Made by a program: the position numbers and the translations under genes. The notes beneath the pieces are model-generated. The model worked only from the letters and a program-made list of their open reading frames with translations. It was not told the DNA's origin and ran no database searches. A stretch of DNA of 64,000 bases, taken from positions 1-64,000 of the forward strand of contig NZ_SCNN01000021.1 of the NCBI RefSeq assembly GCF_005503535.1, read 5' to 3'. Position 1 is the stretch's first letter; every line of letters starts with the position of its first letter. This document shows, piece by piece, positions 1-8,222 of the stretch. Origin of the DNA: Mesorhizobium comanense. GTDB taxonomy: Bacteria; Pseudomonadota; Alphaproteobacteria; Rhizobiales; Rhizobiaceae.

Positions 1-39
1 CCCCTGGCGCAGGCGGCTGAATAGGATTGGAGACTGATC

Positions 40-1197
40 ATGCGTAAATGGAAAATCGCCTTGGGTACGGCTGTCGCGCTGGGCGCGATCTCGGTGGTGA
101 GCGTCCACCTGCTCGACATGGGTAACCTGCGGCTGAGCGGCTCCACGGCTGGGGCGGCGACACCGGCTCCTGCCGCGTTCGTCATGCCGGTGCCGGTGGC
201 GAGCGTCGTCAAGAAGACGATCCCGATCTATCTCGACTATGCCGCGCGGACCGAACCGATCCGCAGCATCACGCTGCAGGCGCGCGTGCCCGGCTATCTA
301 CAGGAACAGACGGCGCAGGACGGCGCAGATGTCCGCCAGGGCGACCTTCTCTACAAGATCTCGCCCGACGACTTCCAAGCCGCGCTCGACCAGGCAAAGG
401 CTCAGGTCCAGCGCGACACGGCGACGCTCGACTATGCCCGTTCCAACCTCGGCCGCGGCACCGAGCTGGCCAAGAGCGGCTATCTGGCCAAGGATGGTTT
501 CGACCAGCGCACCAGCACCTTGCGCGAGGCCGAGGCGTCGCTGGCGCTGAACCAGGCGGCGGTGCGCACCGCCGAGCTCAATCTGGGCTACTCGCAGATC
601 CATGCCCCGTTCACGGGGCGGCTCGGCCGCAACCAGGCCTCGGTCGGAACGCTCGTCAGTGTCGCCGGCACGGTGCTCAACACGCTGGTGCAGCTCGACC
701 CGATCTACGTCACCTTCAATCCGAGCGAGACGGATCTGGCCGACATAGAGCAGGCCCGCGCCAACGGCCCGATCGAGGTCGAGGTTCTGCTTCCGGGTGA
801 GTCCGGGGCCAGCCAGAAGGGCGAGCTCACCTTCATGGACAACACGGTCGACCACTCGACCGGCACGATCACCGCGCGCGCCACAATCGGCAACGGCAAG
901 TTCACGCTGCTGCCCGGACAGTATGTGCGCGTGCGGCTGCACATCAAGCAGCAGCCGGATGCGCTGATGGTGCCGCAGACGGCGCTGGGCTCGAGCCAGC
1001 TCGGCAAATACCTCTACGTCGTCGGCAAGGGCAATACAGTCGACCAGCGGCTGGTTTCGCTCGGGCCGACCAGCGGCGACATGGTGGCTATTCTGAGCGG
1101 CGTCTCGGAAGGCGACCAGGTGATCACGGGCAATCTGCAGAAGATCGGGCCCGGAATGCCGATTTCCCCATTGCCTCAACAGAAACCGGCTAGCTGA
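40..1197 (+). CDS. RND efflux pump periplasmic adaptor (HlyD/AcrA family)
   Basis: The 385-residue protein is a membrane-fusion protein that would link an inner-membrane RND transporter to an outer-membrane channel. It opens with a positively charged N-terminus and one hydrophobic segment (about residues 6-25) that acts as a signal anchor. A biotinyl-lipoyl-like half follows (residues 60-100, with the RVPGYLQE and G..V..GDLLY pattern), then a helical hairpin rich in Ala, Gln and Leu (about 110-180), the second lipoyl half (HAPFTGRLGRNQ, near 190) and a beta-barrel domain. Family length is normal. The ATG has a GGA-type Shine-Dalgarno upstream. No permease follows on this strand: the next gene is convergent and overlaps by 8 bases, so the partner is probably upstream of the window. 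The substrate cannot be predicted. Confidence 0.88.
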   Translation: MRKWKIALGTAVALGAISVVSVHLLDMGNLRLSGSTAGAATPAPAAFVMPVPVASVVKKTIPIYLDYAARTEPIRSITLQARVPGYLQEQTAQDGADVRQGDLLYKISPDDFQAALDQAKAQVQRDTATLDYARSNLGRGTELAKSGYLAKDGFDQRTSTLREAEASLALNQAAVRTAELNLGYSQIHAPFTGRLGRNQASVGTLVSVAGTVLNTLVQLDPIYVTFNPSETDLADIEQARANGPIEVEVLLPGESGASQKGELTFMDNTVDHSTGTITARATIGNGKFTLLPGQYVRVRLHIKQQPDALMVPQTALGSSQLGKYLYVVGKGNTVDQRLVSLGPTSGDMVAILSGVSEGDQVITGNLQKIGPGMPISPLPQQKPAS

Positions 1198-2152
1198 TAA
1201 CCCCCATCGGAACCGGTTTCAGTGCGGCGCCCCGACCCTCCCACGGGTCGCGGGCGCCGTTTTTCGTCAGGAGATCGACAAGGGCCGCCACGTCGGCGCG
1301 GTCGGCCTTCGCCGTTGGCATGAAGGCGCAATAGGGGTGCCCGAGCCGCACGGATACGGAGGAAGGCGCGATCAGCCGACCTGCGTCAAGATCGGCCTGG
1401 GCCATGACCCGCTGGCCAAGCGCGATGCCCAACCCCAGCCTCGCAGAGGCGATCGCCAGGCTCGACAGGCCGACGCGCCTGCCATGCGAGGGATCGGGCG
1501 AGCGAGAGCCGCCGGATGCCGCGAACCAGTCCGACCAACTCGGGTGCGAGGCATAGTTCGGACCCCAGTTGGTGTGGATGAACTGGCTTTCGTGCAGGCC
1601 CGTCAGCGCCGCGTCAGCATTCCCGTACTGGTGCCAGAACTCAGGCGAGCAGACCGGCAGGACCTCGTCATGGACAAGACGGATCATCCGCAGGCCCGGA
1701 TAGTGATAGTCGCCATAGCTGATGCGCAGATCGACATTTGAGCGCATGAGATCGACCGGATCATCCTCGGCCCGCACGTCGATCGCCATATGAGGAAAGC
1801 TGTCGACCATGAGGGCAAGCCTTGGCGCCAGCCACAGTTCAGCCAGCGAGAACGGCACGCTGACGACAAGCCGTGTCCGCAGGCCGCCTTCAAGCATGCG
1901 CTGACCGATGGCCGCGATGTCGCCCAGCGCACGCGCCGTCTGCGGATAGATGGCATGGCCGGCATCGGTCAGCGTGATCCGGTTGCCCGCGCGCACGAAC
2001 AATTGCTTGCCGAACCAGGTCTCCAAATTGCGGATCTGCTGGCTGACCGCCGCCGAGGACACGCCAAGTTCACTCGCCGCTAGGGTGAAGCTGCCGGCGC
2101 GTGCGGCAACCTCGAAGGCCTTGATGGCGTTCAGCGGCGGCAGCCGATCCAT
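1190..2152 (-). CDS. LysR-family transcriptional regulator (GcvA-like)
   Basis: This 320-residue regulator begins MDRLPPLNAIKAFEVAAR, the usual opening of GcvA-type LysR proteins. The N-terminal winged helix-turn-helix (ASELGVSSAAVSQQIRNLE) is followed by the effector domain, with the GcvA-like VVSVPFSLAELWLAPRL segment. I chose the ATG at 2152 because GGAG lies six bases before it; an ATG at 2158 sits directly on that motif, and longer frames upstream would overlap the divergent gene. It is divergent from the HalD-like oxygenase at 2254 with about 100 bp between the starts, which makes it the obvious candidate regulator of that gene. The effector is unknown. Confidence 0.88.
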   Translation of the reverse strand: MDRLPPLNAIKAFEVAARAGSFTLAASELGVSSAAVSQQIRNLETWFGKQLFVRAGNRITLTDAGHAIYPQTARALGDIAAIGQRMLEGGLRTRLVVSVPFSLAELWLAPRLALMVDSFPHMAIDVRAEDDPVDLMRSNVDLRISYGDYHYPGLRMIRLVHDEVLPVCSPEFWHQYGNADAALTGLHESQFIHTNWGPNYASHPSWSDWFAASGGSRSPDPSHGRRVGLSSLAIASARLGLGIALGQRVMAQADLDAGRLIAPSSVSVRLGHPYCAFMPTAKADRADVAALVDLLTKNGARDPWEGRGAALKPVPMGVIS

Positions 2153-2253
2153 CCGCATCTCCAGAAGTTTTTCTTGGGCAATCCTAACTATTTTGCCGGT
2201 TGAGAGAAAGAAATTTTTGCGGTCTCCTGCATCCAACCCTGGAGGACACGACC

Positions 2254-3042
2254 ATGAAAGACATTCTCGATCTCGCCCGCTATCCGCTCGACCGCGAAGG
2301 CAGCCCCGAATGGCATCGCCTCGTGGACGCCTCCAAGGCCGCGCTGGCGGCAAACGGCATGTTCAACCTCGAAGCGTTCCTGCGCCCCGGCGTCGCCGAG
2401 CGGGCCGTTGCCGAGGTGCGGCCGGTCATGGACGCCAACTCCCACGTCCACAAGCGCATGCACAACATCTACTTCAAGCCTTCGATCCCGGAACTGGCGC
2501 CGGATCATCCCGCGCTGCGCAAGGTCGAAACGATAAGCCACACGGTGTGCGCGGACCAGATTGCCAACAGCACCGTGCTTTCGATCTACGAATACGAGCC
2601 GCTGGTGCGCTTTCTCGCGGCGACGATGGACAAGCCGAACCTCTATGTCATGCAGGACCCCCTCGCCCGGGCCAATGTCATGGGCTATCGCGCCGGGGAG
2701 GCTCTCAACTGGCATTTCGACCGCTCGGAGTTCACCACGACGCTTTTGCTGCAGGCGCCCGAAATCGGCGGCGACTTCGAGTATCGCACAGACCTGCGCT
2801 CCGACAGCGACCCGAACTATGACGGCGTGGCGAAGCTGCTCGAGGGGCGCGACCCCGAAGCGAAGATCCTGCGCATCAAGGCCGGCACGCTGAACGTGTT
2901 CCGCGGCAAGAACACGGCGCACCGGGTCACCACCGTGGAGGGCAATCGCGAACGCATGATCGCGGTCTTCTCCTACTACGAACGTCCAGGCGTGATGTTC
3001 AGCGCGGAGGAGCGTGTCGGCTTCTACGGCCGAGCAGCCTGA
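2254..3042 (+). CDS. 2-oxoglutarate/Fe(II) oxygenase of the HalD/BesD halogenase superfamily, probably a hydroxylase
   Basis: The 262-residue protein resembles the small BesD/HalD family that acts on free amino acids or similar small substrates. The proximal iron motif is HFDRSEF, with H154 and D156, and the distal histidine is H223 in NTAHRVTT. Arginines near 232-234 (NRERMIAVFSYY) probably hold 2-oxoglutarate. Family halogenases replace the aspartate with glycine to make room for chloride. Here the aspartate is present, so hydroxylation or desaturation is more likely than halogenation. The ATG has a strong GGAGG at 2241. Neighbours are a divergent LysR gene, then a GntR regulator and two enolase-type dehydratases, which suggests oxidation of an amino-acid-like compound. 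The substrate is unknown. Confidence 0.78.
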   Translation: MKDILDLARYPLDREGSPEWHRLVDASKAALAANGMFNLEAFLRPGVAERAVAEVRPVMDANSHVHKRMHNIYFKPSIPELAPDHPALRKVETISHTVCADQIANSTVLSIYEYEPLVRFLAATMDKPNLYVMQDPLARANVMGYRAGEALNWHFDRSEFTTTLLLQAPEIGGDFEYRTDLRSDSDPNYDGVAKLLEGRDPEAKILRIKAGTLNVFRGKNTAHRVTTVEGNRERMIAVFSYYERPGVMFSAEERVGFYGRAA

Positions 3043-3123
3043 GGCCCCGGTGCGGCCTGGGCAAGCACCATTCGCGAGGCGCGAGCACGAGCCTAGGGAA
3101 GAAATCCAAAATAGTCTCTTGTT

Positions 3124-3139
3124 AGATTGTCGACAATCT
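3124..3139. promoter_or_regulatory. perfect palindrome, probable GntR (FadR/VanR-type) operator
   Basis: AGATTGTCGACAATCT is a perfect 16-bp inverted repeat lying 34 bp before the GntR start. The core ATTGTCGACAAT is the type of site bound by FadR/VanR-subfamily GntR proteins. It probably mediates autoregulation of the GntR gene and of the enolase genes downstream. Confidence 0.7.
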
Positions 3140-3172
3140 GCTTCCTTGTCTTCGGTTTCCTGGAGTGGCCGA

Positions 3173-3865
3173 ATGGCAAAGCTGGATTTCAGCCCGATCG
3201 CGGATACGACGCGCCGCGCCGAGATCGTCGCGCTGTTGCGGCGCGCGATCCTGACCGGACAGTTGGAGCCCGGGCAAAAGCTCAACGAGCTTCGCATCTC
3301 GGAACAGATGCGCGTCAGCCGCGCGCCCTTGCGCGAGGCGATGCGCGAACTGGTGCAGGAAGGCATCCTGACCAGCATCCCCTATGCCGGCACCTTCGTC
3401 ATCGATGTCACGGCCAAAGACATCGATGACGCCTATTCGCTGAACAAGGTGCTCGACGAGTTCGCCATCGAGCGGACATGGAAGCTGCGCGACCAGCGCT
3501 TCTTCGACGAGCTCGACCGCCGTCATGAGGCGGTGCAGCAGGCGACGCGCGACCGCGACACCACGCGCCAGATCGAGACCGCGCTGCAACTGCACGGCCT
3601 GATCCACGAATGGGCCGACAATTCGGTGCTTCTGGAAACCTGGCAGCGGCTGACCAGCCGGTTGCAGATGTATTTCGCCCTGCACCAGCAAGCGCGCAAG
3701 GAAGTCGTGCCGGCCGAAGACGTCCATGAAACCTATGTGGCGCTGCTCAAGGGCGACGACATGCGTGCCGCCCAGCGCCATGCCCGCGAGCATATCGACC
3801 TCGATTTCGAAGAGCTACTTGCCTATGCGCGCGGCCTCGAACAGCGGCCGTCGAAAGGCGCCTGA
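3173..3865 (+). CDS. GntR-family transcriptional regulator (FCD domain)
   Basis: The 230-residue protein has an N-terminal winged helix-turn-helix. The stretch RRAILTGQLEPGQKLNELRISEQ followed by SRAPLREAMREL is the signature of the FadR subfamily. An all-helical FCD-type effector domain occupies about residues 85-225, with the usual histidines (HGLIHEWADN and AREHIDLDFEEL). The ATG at 3173 lies just after a perfect operator-like palindrome and restores a normal family length; the frame stays open further upstream, but that part does not resemble the family. The enolase-superfamily gene starts 20 bp after its stop, so it probably controls the two dehydratase genes and perhaps the transporter beyond them. 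Confidence 0.88.
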   Translation: MAKLDFSPIADTTRRAEIVALLRRAILTGQLEPGQKLNELRISEQMRVSRAPLREAMRELVQEGILTSIPYAGTFVIDVTAKDIDDAYSLNKVLDEFAIERTWKLRDQRFFDELDRRHEAVQQATRDRDTTRQIETALQLHGLIHEWADNSVLLETWQRLTSRLQMYFALHQQARKEVVPAEDVHETYVALLKGDDMRAAQRHAREHIDLDFEELLAYARGLEQRPSKGA

Positions 3866-3884
3866 TCCCTTACCATCGCGGACA

Positions 3885-5003
3885 ATGGATACCAAAGTGC
3901 AGATCCAAACCATCAAAGCCTATCACGTCGTGCAGCCCTTCGTGGACGGCCCCTACCGCATGTCGAAAGGGCGGGTCGCCGACTGTTTCGACGCCGTCAT
4001 CGTCTCGATCACCTCCGACAGCGGCGTGACCGGTTGGGGCGAGATGGCGCCGCTCGGCAATTTCTACTCGGCCGCCTTCCCGGCCGGCACCCGCGCCGGC
4101 GTGCCCGAGATCGCGCCGCATCTCATCGGCCAGGATCCGCGCGGGCTGGCGAGCATCGGCCGGCTCATGGATACGGTGTTCAAGGGCCATCCTTACATAA
4201 AGGCCGCGCTCGACATGGCCTGCTGGGATCTCGCGGCGCGCGCCGCCGGCGTGCCATTGGTGACCATGCTGGGCGGCCGCGAGAGCGACATGGCGGAAAC
4301 CTACCGGGTCGTTACCCATGGCACGCTCGACCAGATGGCGGCGCTCGCCAAACGGATCATCGCCGAGGGCTGCCGCCGCCTGCAGATCAAGGTCGGCGGC
4401 AATGTGCACGAGGACATCGAGCGCGTCGCCACGGTCGCGGCGGCTGTGCCGAAAGGCACGGTGATCTTCTGTGACGCCAATGCCGGCTGGACGCCCTATC
4501 AGGCGCGTCAGTTCGCCGACGCGACGCGCTCCATCGACTACACCTTCGAGCAGCCCTGCACGACGATCGAGGAGAACATGTCGGTGCGCCGCATGCTCGA
4601 CAAGCCGATGGTGCTGGATGAATCCGTCACCTCGCTGGAAGAGATGCTGGAGATCCATCGTCAGGGGGCGGCCGACGGGCTGACGCTGAAAATCTCGCGG
4701 CTCGGCGGCGTCAGCAAGACCCGGCTGATCCGCGACGTGGCCGTCGACCTCGGCTTCATGATCACGGTCGAGGACACCGGCGGCGCCGAGATCGACACCG
4801 CGGCGATGGCGCATCTGTCGCTGTCGACGCCCGAGGAGCGGCGGTTGCACGCCATAGCCTTCCATGAATGGGTGACGGTGCGCACGGCCACCAACGCGCC
4901 ACCGGTGACCTGCAGTCATATGGGCGTTCCCGATGGCCCCGGCCTTGGCATCGACGTGGATCCCGGCCTGCTCGGCGCACCCTTCTTCGAGATCGGCCGC
5001 TGA
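3885..5003 (+). CDS. mandelate racemase/muconate lactonizing enzyme family, like cis-3-hydroxyproline dehydratase or hydroxyproline-betaine epimerase
   Basis: This 372-residue enolase-superfamily enzyme has the N-terminal capping domain (about 1-130) and the barrel with all expected catalytic residues. Lys169 is in QIKVGG, metal ligands are Asp197 (CDAN), Glu222 (FEQPC) and Asp245 (LDES), and Lys269 is in LKISRLGG. The two opposed lysines are typical of the muconate-lactonizing subgroup. From recall, the sequence is closest to cis-3-hydroxy-L-proline dehydratases and 4-hydroxyproline-betaine epimerases; this is family-level recognition, not proof. The reaction should start with proton abstraction alpha to a carboxylate. 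It follows the GntR gene by 20 bp and the next enolase starts one base after its stop codon, so the three are co-transcribed. Confidence 0.8.
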   Translation: MDTKVQIQTIKAYHVVQPFVDGPYRMSKGRVADCFDAVIVSITSDSGVTGWGEMAPLGNFYSAAFPAGTRAGVPEIAPHLIGQDPRGLASIGRLMDTVFKGHPYIKAALDMACWDLAARAAGVPLVTMLGGRESDMAETYRVVTHGTLDQMAALAKRIIAEGCRRLQIKVGGNVHEDIERVATVAAAVPKGTVIFCDANAGWTPYQARQFADATRSIDYTFEQPCTTIEENMSVRRMLDKPMVLDESVTSLEEMLEIHRQGAADGLTLKISRLGGVSKTRLIRDVAVDLGFMITVEDTGGAEIDTAAMAHLSLSTPEERRLHAIAFHEWVTVRTATNAPPVTCSHMGVPDGPGLGIDVDPGLLGAPFFEIGR

Positions 5004-5004
5004 G

Positions 5005-6189
5005 ATGAAGATCCGCAGCATCAAGGCAACGCCGATCAACCTTCGCCTCGAGGCGCCCTACGCCTGGGTGTTCGGCGAGCTGGACGGTTTTTCGCCGACC
5101 ATCGTCGAGGTCGAGACCGAGGACGGACTGATCGGCCTCGGCGAGGCGCCGACCCCGGCGGCAGCCGCGATTATCAATGATGTTCTGGCTCCCCGCCTGA
5201 TCGGCCGCGATGCCTTCGACATCGCCGGCGCCGAACATGTCTGCCTGCCTTTCTGGACCGGGGTGCAGTCGATCAACGACCGCACCCGCATCATGGCCTT
5301 CGGCGCCATCGAGGTGGCGCTGTGGGACCTGCGCGGCAAGGCCTGGAACCAACCTCTCTATCAGTTGCTCGGTGGCGCGGTGCGCAAGGATATCCCCTTC
5401 ACCGACTATTTCTCGCTACGCGGCGACGGGCCCAAGGTCAAAGGCGAGACGACGCCGGAAGAAGTCGCGGATTATTGCGTCGAGCTGCACCAGAAGCACG
5501 GCACGACTTTCTTCGAAGGCAAGTTCTCGACCGACGATCCGAAAGTTTCGCTCCGGATGATCGAGCTTATCCGTAAGAAGCTCGGCGACGATGCGATGAT
5601 CCGCATCGATTCCAACCAGGCCTATTCACTCGCCACCGCCCGGCGGCTGGCGCGGCCGCTGGAGGAGCTCGGCGTCCGCAACTGGGAGGATCCGGTTGCG
5701 ACGATCGAGGAGATGCGCGAACTGCGCCGCCATTGCTCGATCCCGTTTTCGACCCACAACATCGACATCGCGCGCGCTTTCGATCTCAAGGTGCCCGACG
5801 CGTTCGTCGGCAACCCGACCGCCCATGGCGGCATCGGACGCATGCAGCGCTTCGTCGGCGCCTGCGAGCATGCCGGCATCGACTTCTGGTGCTACAGCGG
5901 CGACAGCGGCGTCGGCAGTGCCGCCTACCTGCACCTGTGCGCGGCGCTCGGCTGGATCCGGGAGCCCAACCAGTCGCTGTTTCGCATGCAACCGATGGAC
6001 ATCACCGAGGAAGGGCCGTTTTCGCCGCAGGGCAATGTCGTGCGGGTTCCGGAAGGCCCCGGCCTCGGCGTCACGTTGTCGCGGGAAAACCTCGCGGCCT
6101 GCCATCGCGATTTCGCGCAGAACGGTCCCTGCAACAAATATCACGACCCGGCGAAGCCCGGGACATATCGCCGTTTGCCGCTGAATTAG
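5005..6189 (+). CDS. enolase C-terminal domain-like protein (mandelate racemase family, probable acid-sugar or hydroxy-acid dehydratase)
   Basis: The 394-residue protein is a second, only distantly related enolase-superfamily member. The capping domain covers about 1-125. In the barrel, Lys173 (FEGKFS), Asp202 (IDSN), Glu228 (WEDP) and Asp254 in FSTHNIDIA stand where catalytic and metal ligands are expected. The first lysine of the usual KxK is replaced by glutamate (EGK), and the FSTHN motif is unlike the usual LDES ligand loop, so the chemistry may differ from that of its neighbour. A long C-terminal extension (NKYHDPAKPGTYRRLP) recalls glucarate-dehydratase-related groups. The start follows the previous stop by one base. 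No precise substrate can be assigned. Confidence 0.75.
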   Translation: MKIRSIKATPINLRLEAPYAWVFGELDGFSPTIVEVETEDGLIGLGEAPTPAAAAIINDVLAPRLIGRDAFDIAGAEHVCLPFWTGVQSINDRTRIMAFGAIEVALWDLRGKAWNQPLYQLLGGAVRKDIPFTDYFSLRGDGPKVKGETTPEEVADYCVELHQKHGTTFFEGKFSTDDPKVSLRMIELIRKKLGDDAMIRIDSNQAYSLATARRLARPLEELGVRNWEDPVATIEEMRELRRHCSIPFSTHNIDIARAFDLKVPDAFVGNPTAHGGIGRMQRFVGACEHAGIDFWCYSGDSGVGSAAYLHLCAALGWIREPNQSLFRMQPMDITEEGPFSPQGNVVRVPEGPGLGVTLSRENLAACHRDFAQNGPCNKYHDPAKPGTYRRLPLN

Positions 6190-6430
6190 GAGGATGTCGG
6201 AAAGCAAGCAGGATTTATCGAGAAAAGGGCGGCCGCGGGTCGCCTGGCCGACAGACAATTCATCAAGAAAATCTGACCTTTCCATCCCAACGAGCGGATG
6301 GACCAGTCGGAATCGCATGCTACAGTCCGTCGACCGATATTGATGAGGGCCGGGAACAGGAGAACTCCACGGAACTCGTCAACTGGAATGCACTCGCCAA
6401 CCACAACAACTGGGGAAAGGGCCTAGACCC

Positions 6431-8092
6431 ATGAAAAACTATCGCCTTCTCGATCTTATCCGGCGCGGCCGTTCGCCGCTCGAAAACCATCTCATCGACG
6501 GTCTCGTCGACGGCCGTGTGAGCCGCCGCGACTTCGTGCGCCACGGCAGCCTGCTCGGCCTGTCGCTGCCGCTGCTCGGCCGTATCGGCATGGCCGCCGG
6601 CTTCGGCGCTGCCCCGTCGCTCGCCCGCGCCGCTGGCGCGCCGGGCGCCACCATCCGCGTCGGCAGCAGCGTGCCGGCGGCGGCGATCGATCCGGTCACC
6701 ATCGCGGACGCCGGTGGCCTGCTCATCATGCAGCAGGTCGCGGAATTCCTCTGCGTCGACGGCCCGGACCTCGTGCTGAAGCCGGCACTGGCCGAGAGCT
6801 GGGCGCCCAATACCGACGGCACGGTATGGACCTTCAAGCTACGCAAGGGCGTCAAATTCCACTCTGGCGGCGAGATGAAGGCCGAGGACGTGGTGGCCAG
6901 CATCGACCGCCTCGCCGATCCCGCAAACTCCTCCAACGCGCTGTCGGTGTTCACCGGCATCCTGCAGAAGGGCGCCTCGAAGAAGGTCGACGACTACACG
7001 GTCGAATTCCACCTCGACGCCCCGAACGGCAACTTCCCCTACATGCTGTCGTCCGACAACTACAACGCCGTCATCATCCCGGCGAGCTACAAGGGCGACT
7101 ACGAGAAGAGCTTCGACGGCACCGGTCCGTTCAAGATCGAGAAATACACGCCGAAGGTCGGCGCCTCCTTCGTCCGCAACGACGACTACTGGGGCGAGAA
7201 GGCGTTGCCGGATCGCACCGAGTTCACCTTCTTCGCCGACATGCAGCCCCAGATCCTGGCGCTGCAGGGCGGGCAGATCGACATCATCAACCAGATGCCG
7301 GTGCTGGCGGGCGTGGCATTGCTCAACGATCCCAATGTCGACATCATCAGCCTGAAGTCGTCAGCACATCAGCAACTGCATATGCATTGCGACGAGGGTC
7401 CGACCAAGGACGCTCGCGTGCGCCGCGCCATAGCGCTCTGCATCGACCGCGAGAAACTCGCCGCCGGCCTGATGAAGGGTCGTTCAGCGCTCGGCAATGA
7501 CAGCCCGTTCGCCGCCGTCTACCCGTCGACCGACACCAGCGTGCCACAGCGCAAGCAGGACATCGCGCAGGCAAAGCAGTTGATGGAAGCAGCCGGCCTT
7601 GCTCAGGGGTTCAAAATGACGCTCACCACCGAGCGTTATCTTGAGATCCCCGAATACGCGCAGCTCATCCAGAACTGGGTCAAGGAAATCGGCATCCAGC
7701 TCGAGCTCAACATCCTCGACCAGAGCGCCTATTATGGCGATGCCGTGTTCGGCAAGTCGAACTGGCTGGACTCCGCGATGGGCATTACCGACTACGGCCA
7801 CCGCGGCGTGCCGAACGTCTATCTCGCGGCGCCCCTGAAGAGCGACGGCACCTGGAATGCCGCGCATTTCAAGAACAAGGACTATGACACGCTGGCGACC
7901 AGCTACATCGCCGCCCTCGACCTCGAGGCGCAAAAGGCGGACGCAGGCAAGATCCAGAAGCTGCTGCTCGAGGAAACGCCTGTGATCTTCGGGTATTTCT
8001 ACGACTACCTGACGGCAACGGCCAAGGGCGTGGCAGGCGTGCAGCCGACCGCCATGTCGCAGCTGTTCCTCGAAAAGGCGTCGAAGGCCTAA
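6431..8092 (+). CDS. Tat-exported ABC transporter substrate-binding protein, peptide/opine type (SBP_bac_5)
   Basis: This 553-residue periplasmic binding protein belongs to the DppA/OppA family. A twin-arginine leader is clear: SRRDFVRHG at residues 31-39, then a hydrophobic stretch rich in Leu and Gly ending near ARAAGAPG. The mature part has the family phrase FKLRKGVKFHSGGEMKAEDVV and the C-terminal lobe typical of cluster-C binding proteins. Tat export of such a protein implies folding before export and is common in rhizobial members. It heads the operon with the molybdoenzyme, permeases and ATPase and has a clear paralogue at 15534. The ligand is unknown; the two enolases and the oxygenase upstream suggest an organic acid, a modified amino acid or a peptide-like compound. 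Confidence 0.9.
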   Translation: MKNYRLLDLIRRGRSPLENHLIDGLVDGRVSRRDFVRHGSLLGLSLPLLGRIGMAAGFGAAPSLARAAGAPGATIRVGSSVPAAAIDPVTIADAGGLLIMQQVAEFLCVDGPDLVLKPALAESWAPNTDGTVWTFKLRKGVKFHSGGEMKAEDVVASIDRLADPANSSNALSVFTGILQKGASKKVDDYTVEFHLDAPNGNFPYMLSSDNYNAVIIPASYKGDYEKSFDGTGPFKIEKYTPKVGASFVRNDDYWGEKALPDRTEFTFFADMQPQILALQGGQIDIINQMPVLAGVALLNDPNVDIISLKSSAHQQLHMHCDEGPTKDARVRRAIALCIDREKLAAGLMKGRSALGNDSPFAAVYPSTDTSVPQRKQDIAQAKQLMEAAGLAQGFKMTLTTERYLEIPEYAQLIQNWVKEIGIQLELNILDQSAYYGDAVFGKSNWLDSAMGITDYGHRGVPNVYLAAPLKSDGTWNAAHFKNKDYDTLATSYIAALDLEAQKADAGKIQKLLLEETPVIFGYFYDYLTATAKGVAGVQPTAMSQLFLEKASKA

Positions 8093-8119
8093 GCGGAAGC
8101 AGACAACCACTCCGCGATT

Positions 8120-8143
8120 GCCAGTCCCCCGCGGGGGACTGGC
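8120..8143 (+). terminator. 24-bp perfect palindrome after the binding-protein gene (attenuator or mRNA-stabilising hairpin)
   Basis: The sequence from G8120 to C8143 is a perfect palindrome (core CCAGTCCCCCGCGGGGGACT), 28 bases after the stop codon, followed by GCTTTCG rather than a long T run. Such hairpins after the binding-protein gene of ABC operons usually stabilise that message and reduce read-through into the rest of the operon. Confidence 0.6.
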
Positions 8144-8222
8144 GCTTTCGCCGTCGGTCGAGGCACGCGCCTGCGTGACGTAGACCTTCGCGTTGCGAAG
8201 CGATCCGCCATTGGCCCGTCCC

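Noticed and set aside
1..24. Seven codons and a TAG stop (PLAQAAE) at the left edge
   Set aside because: It could be the end of an upstream RND gene, but eight codons are too few to support a feature.
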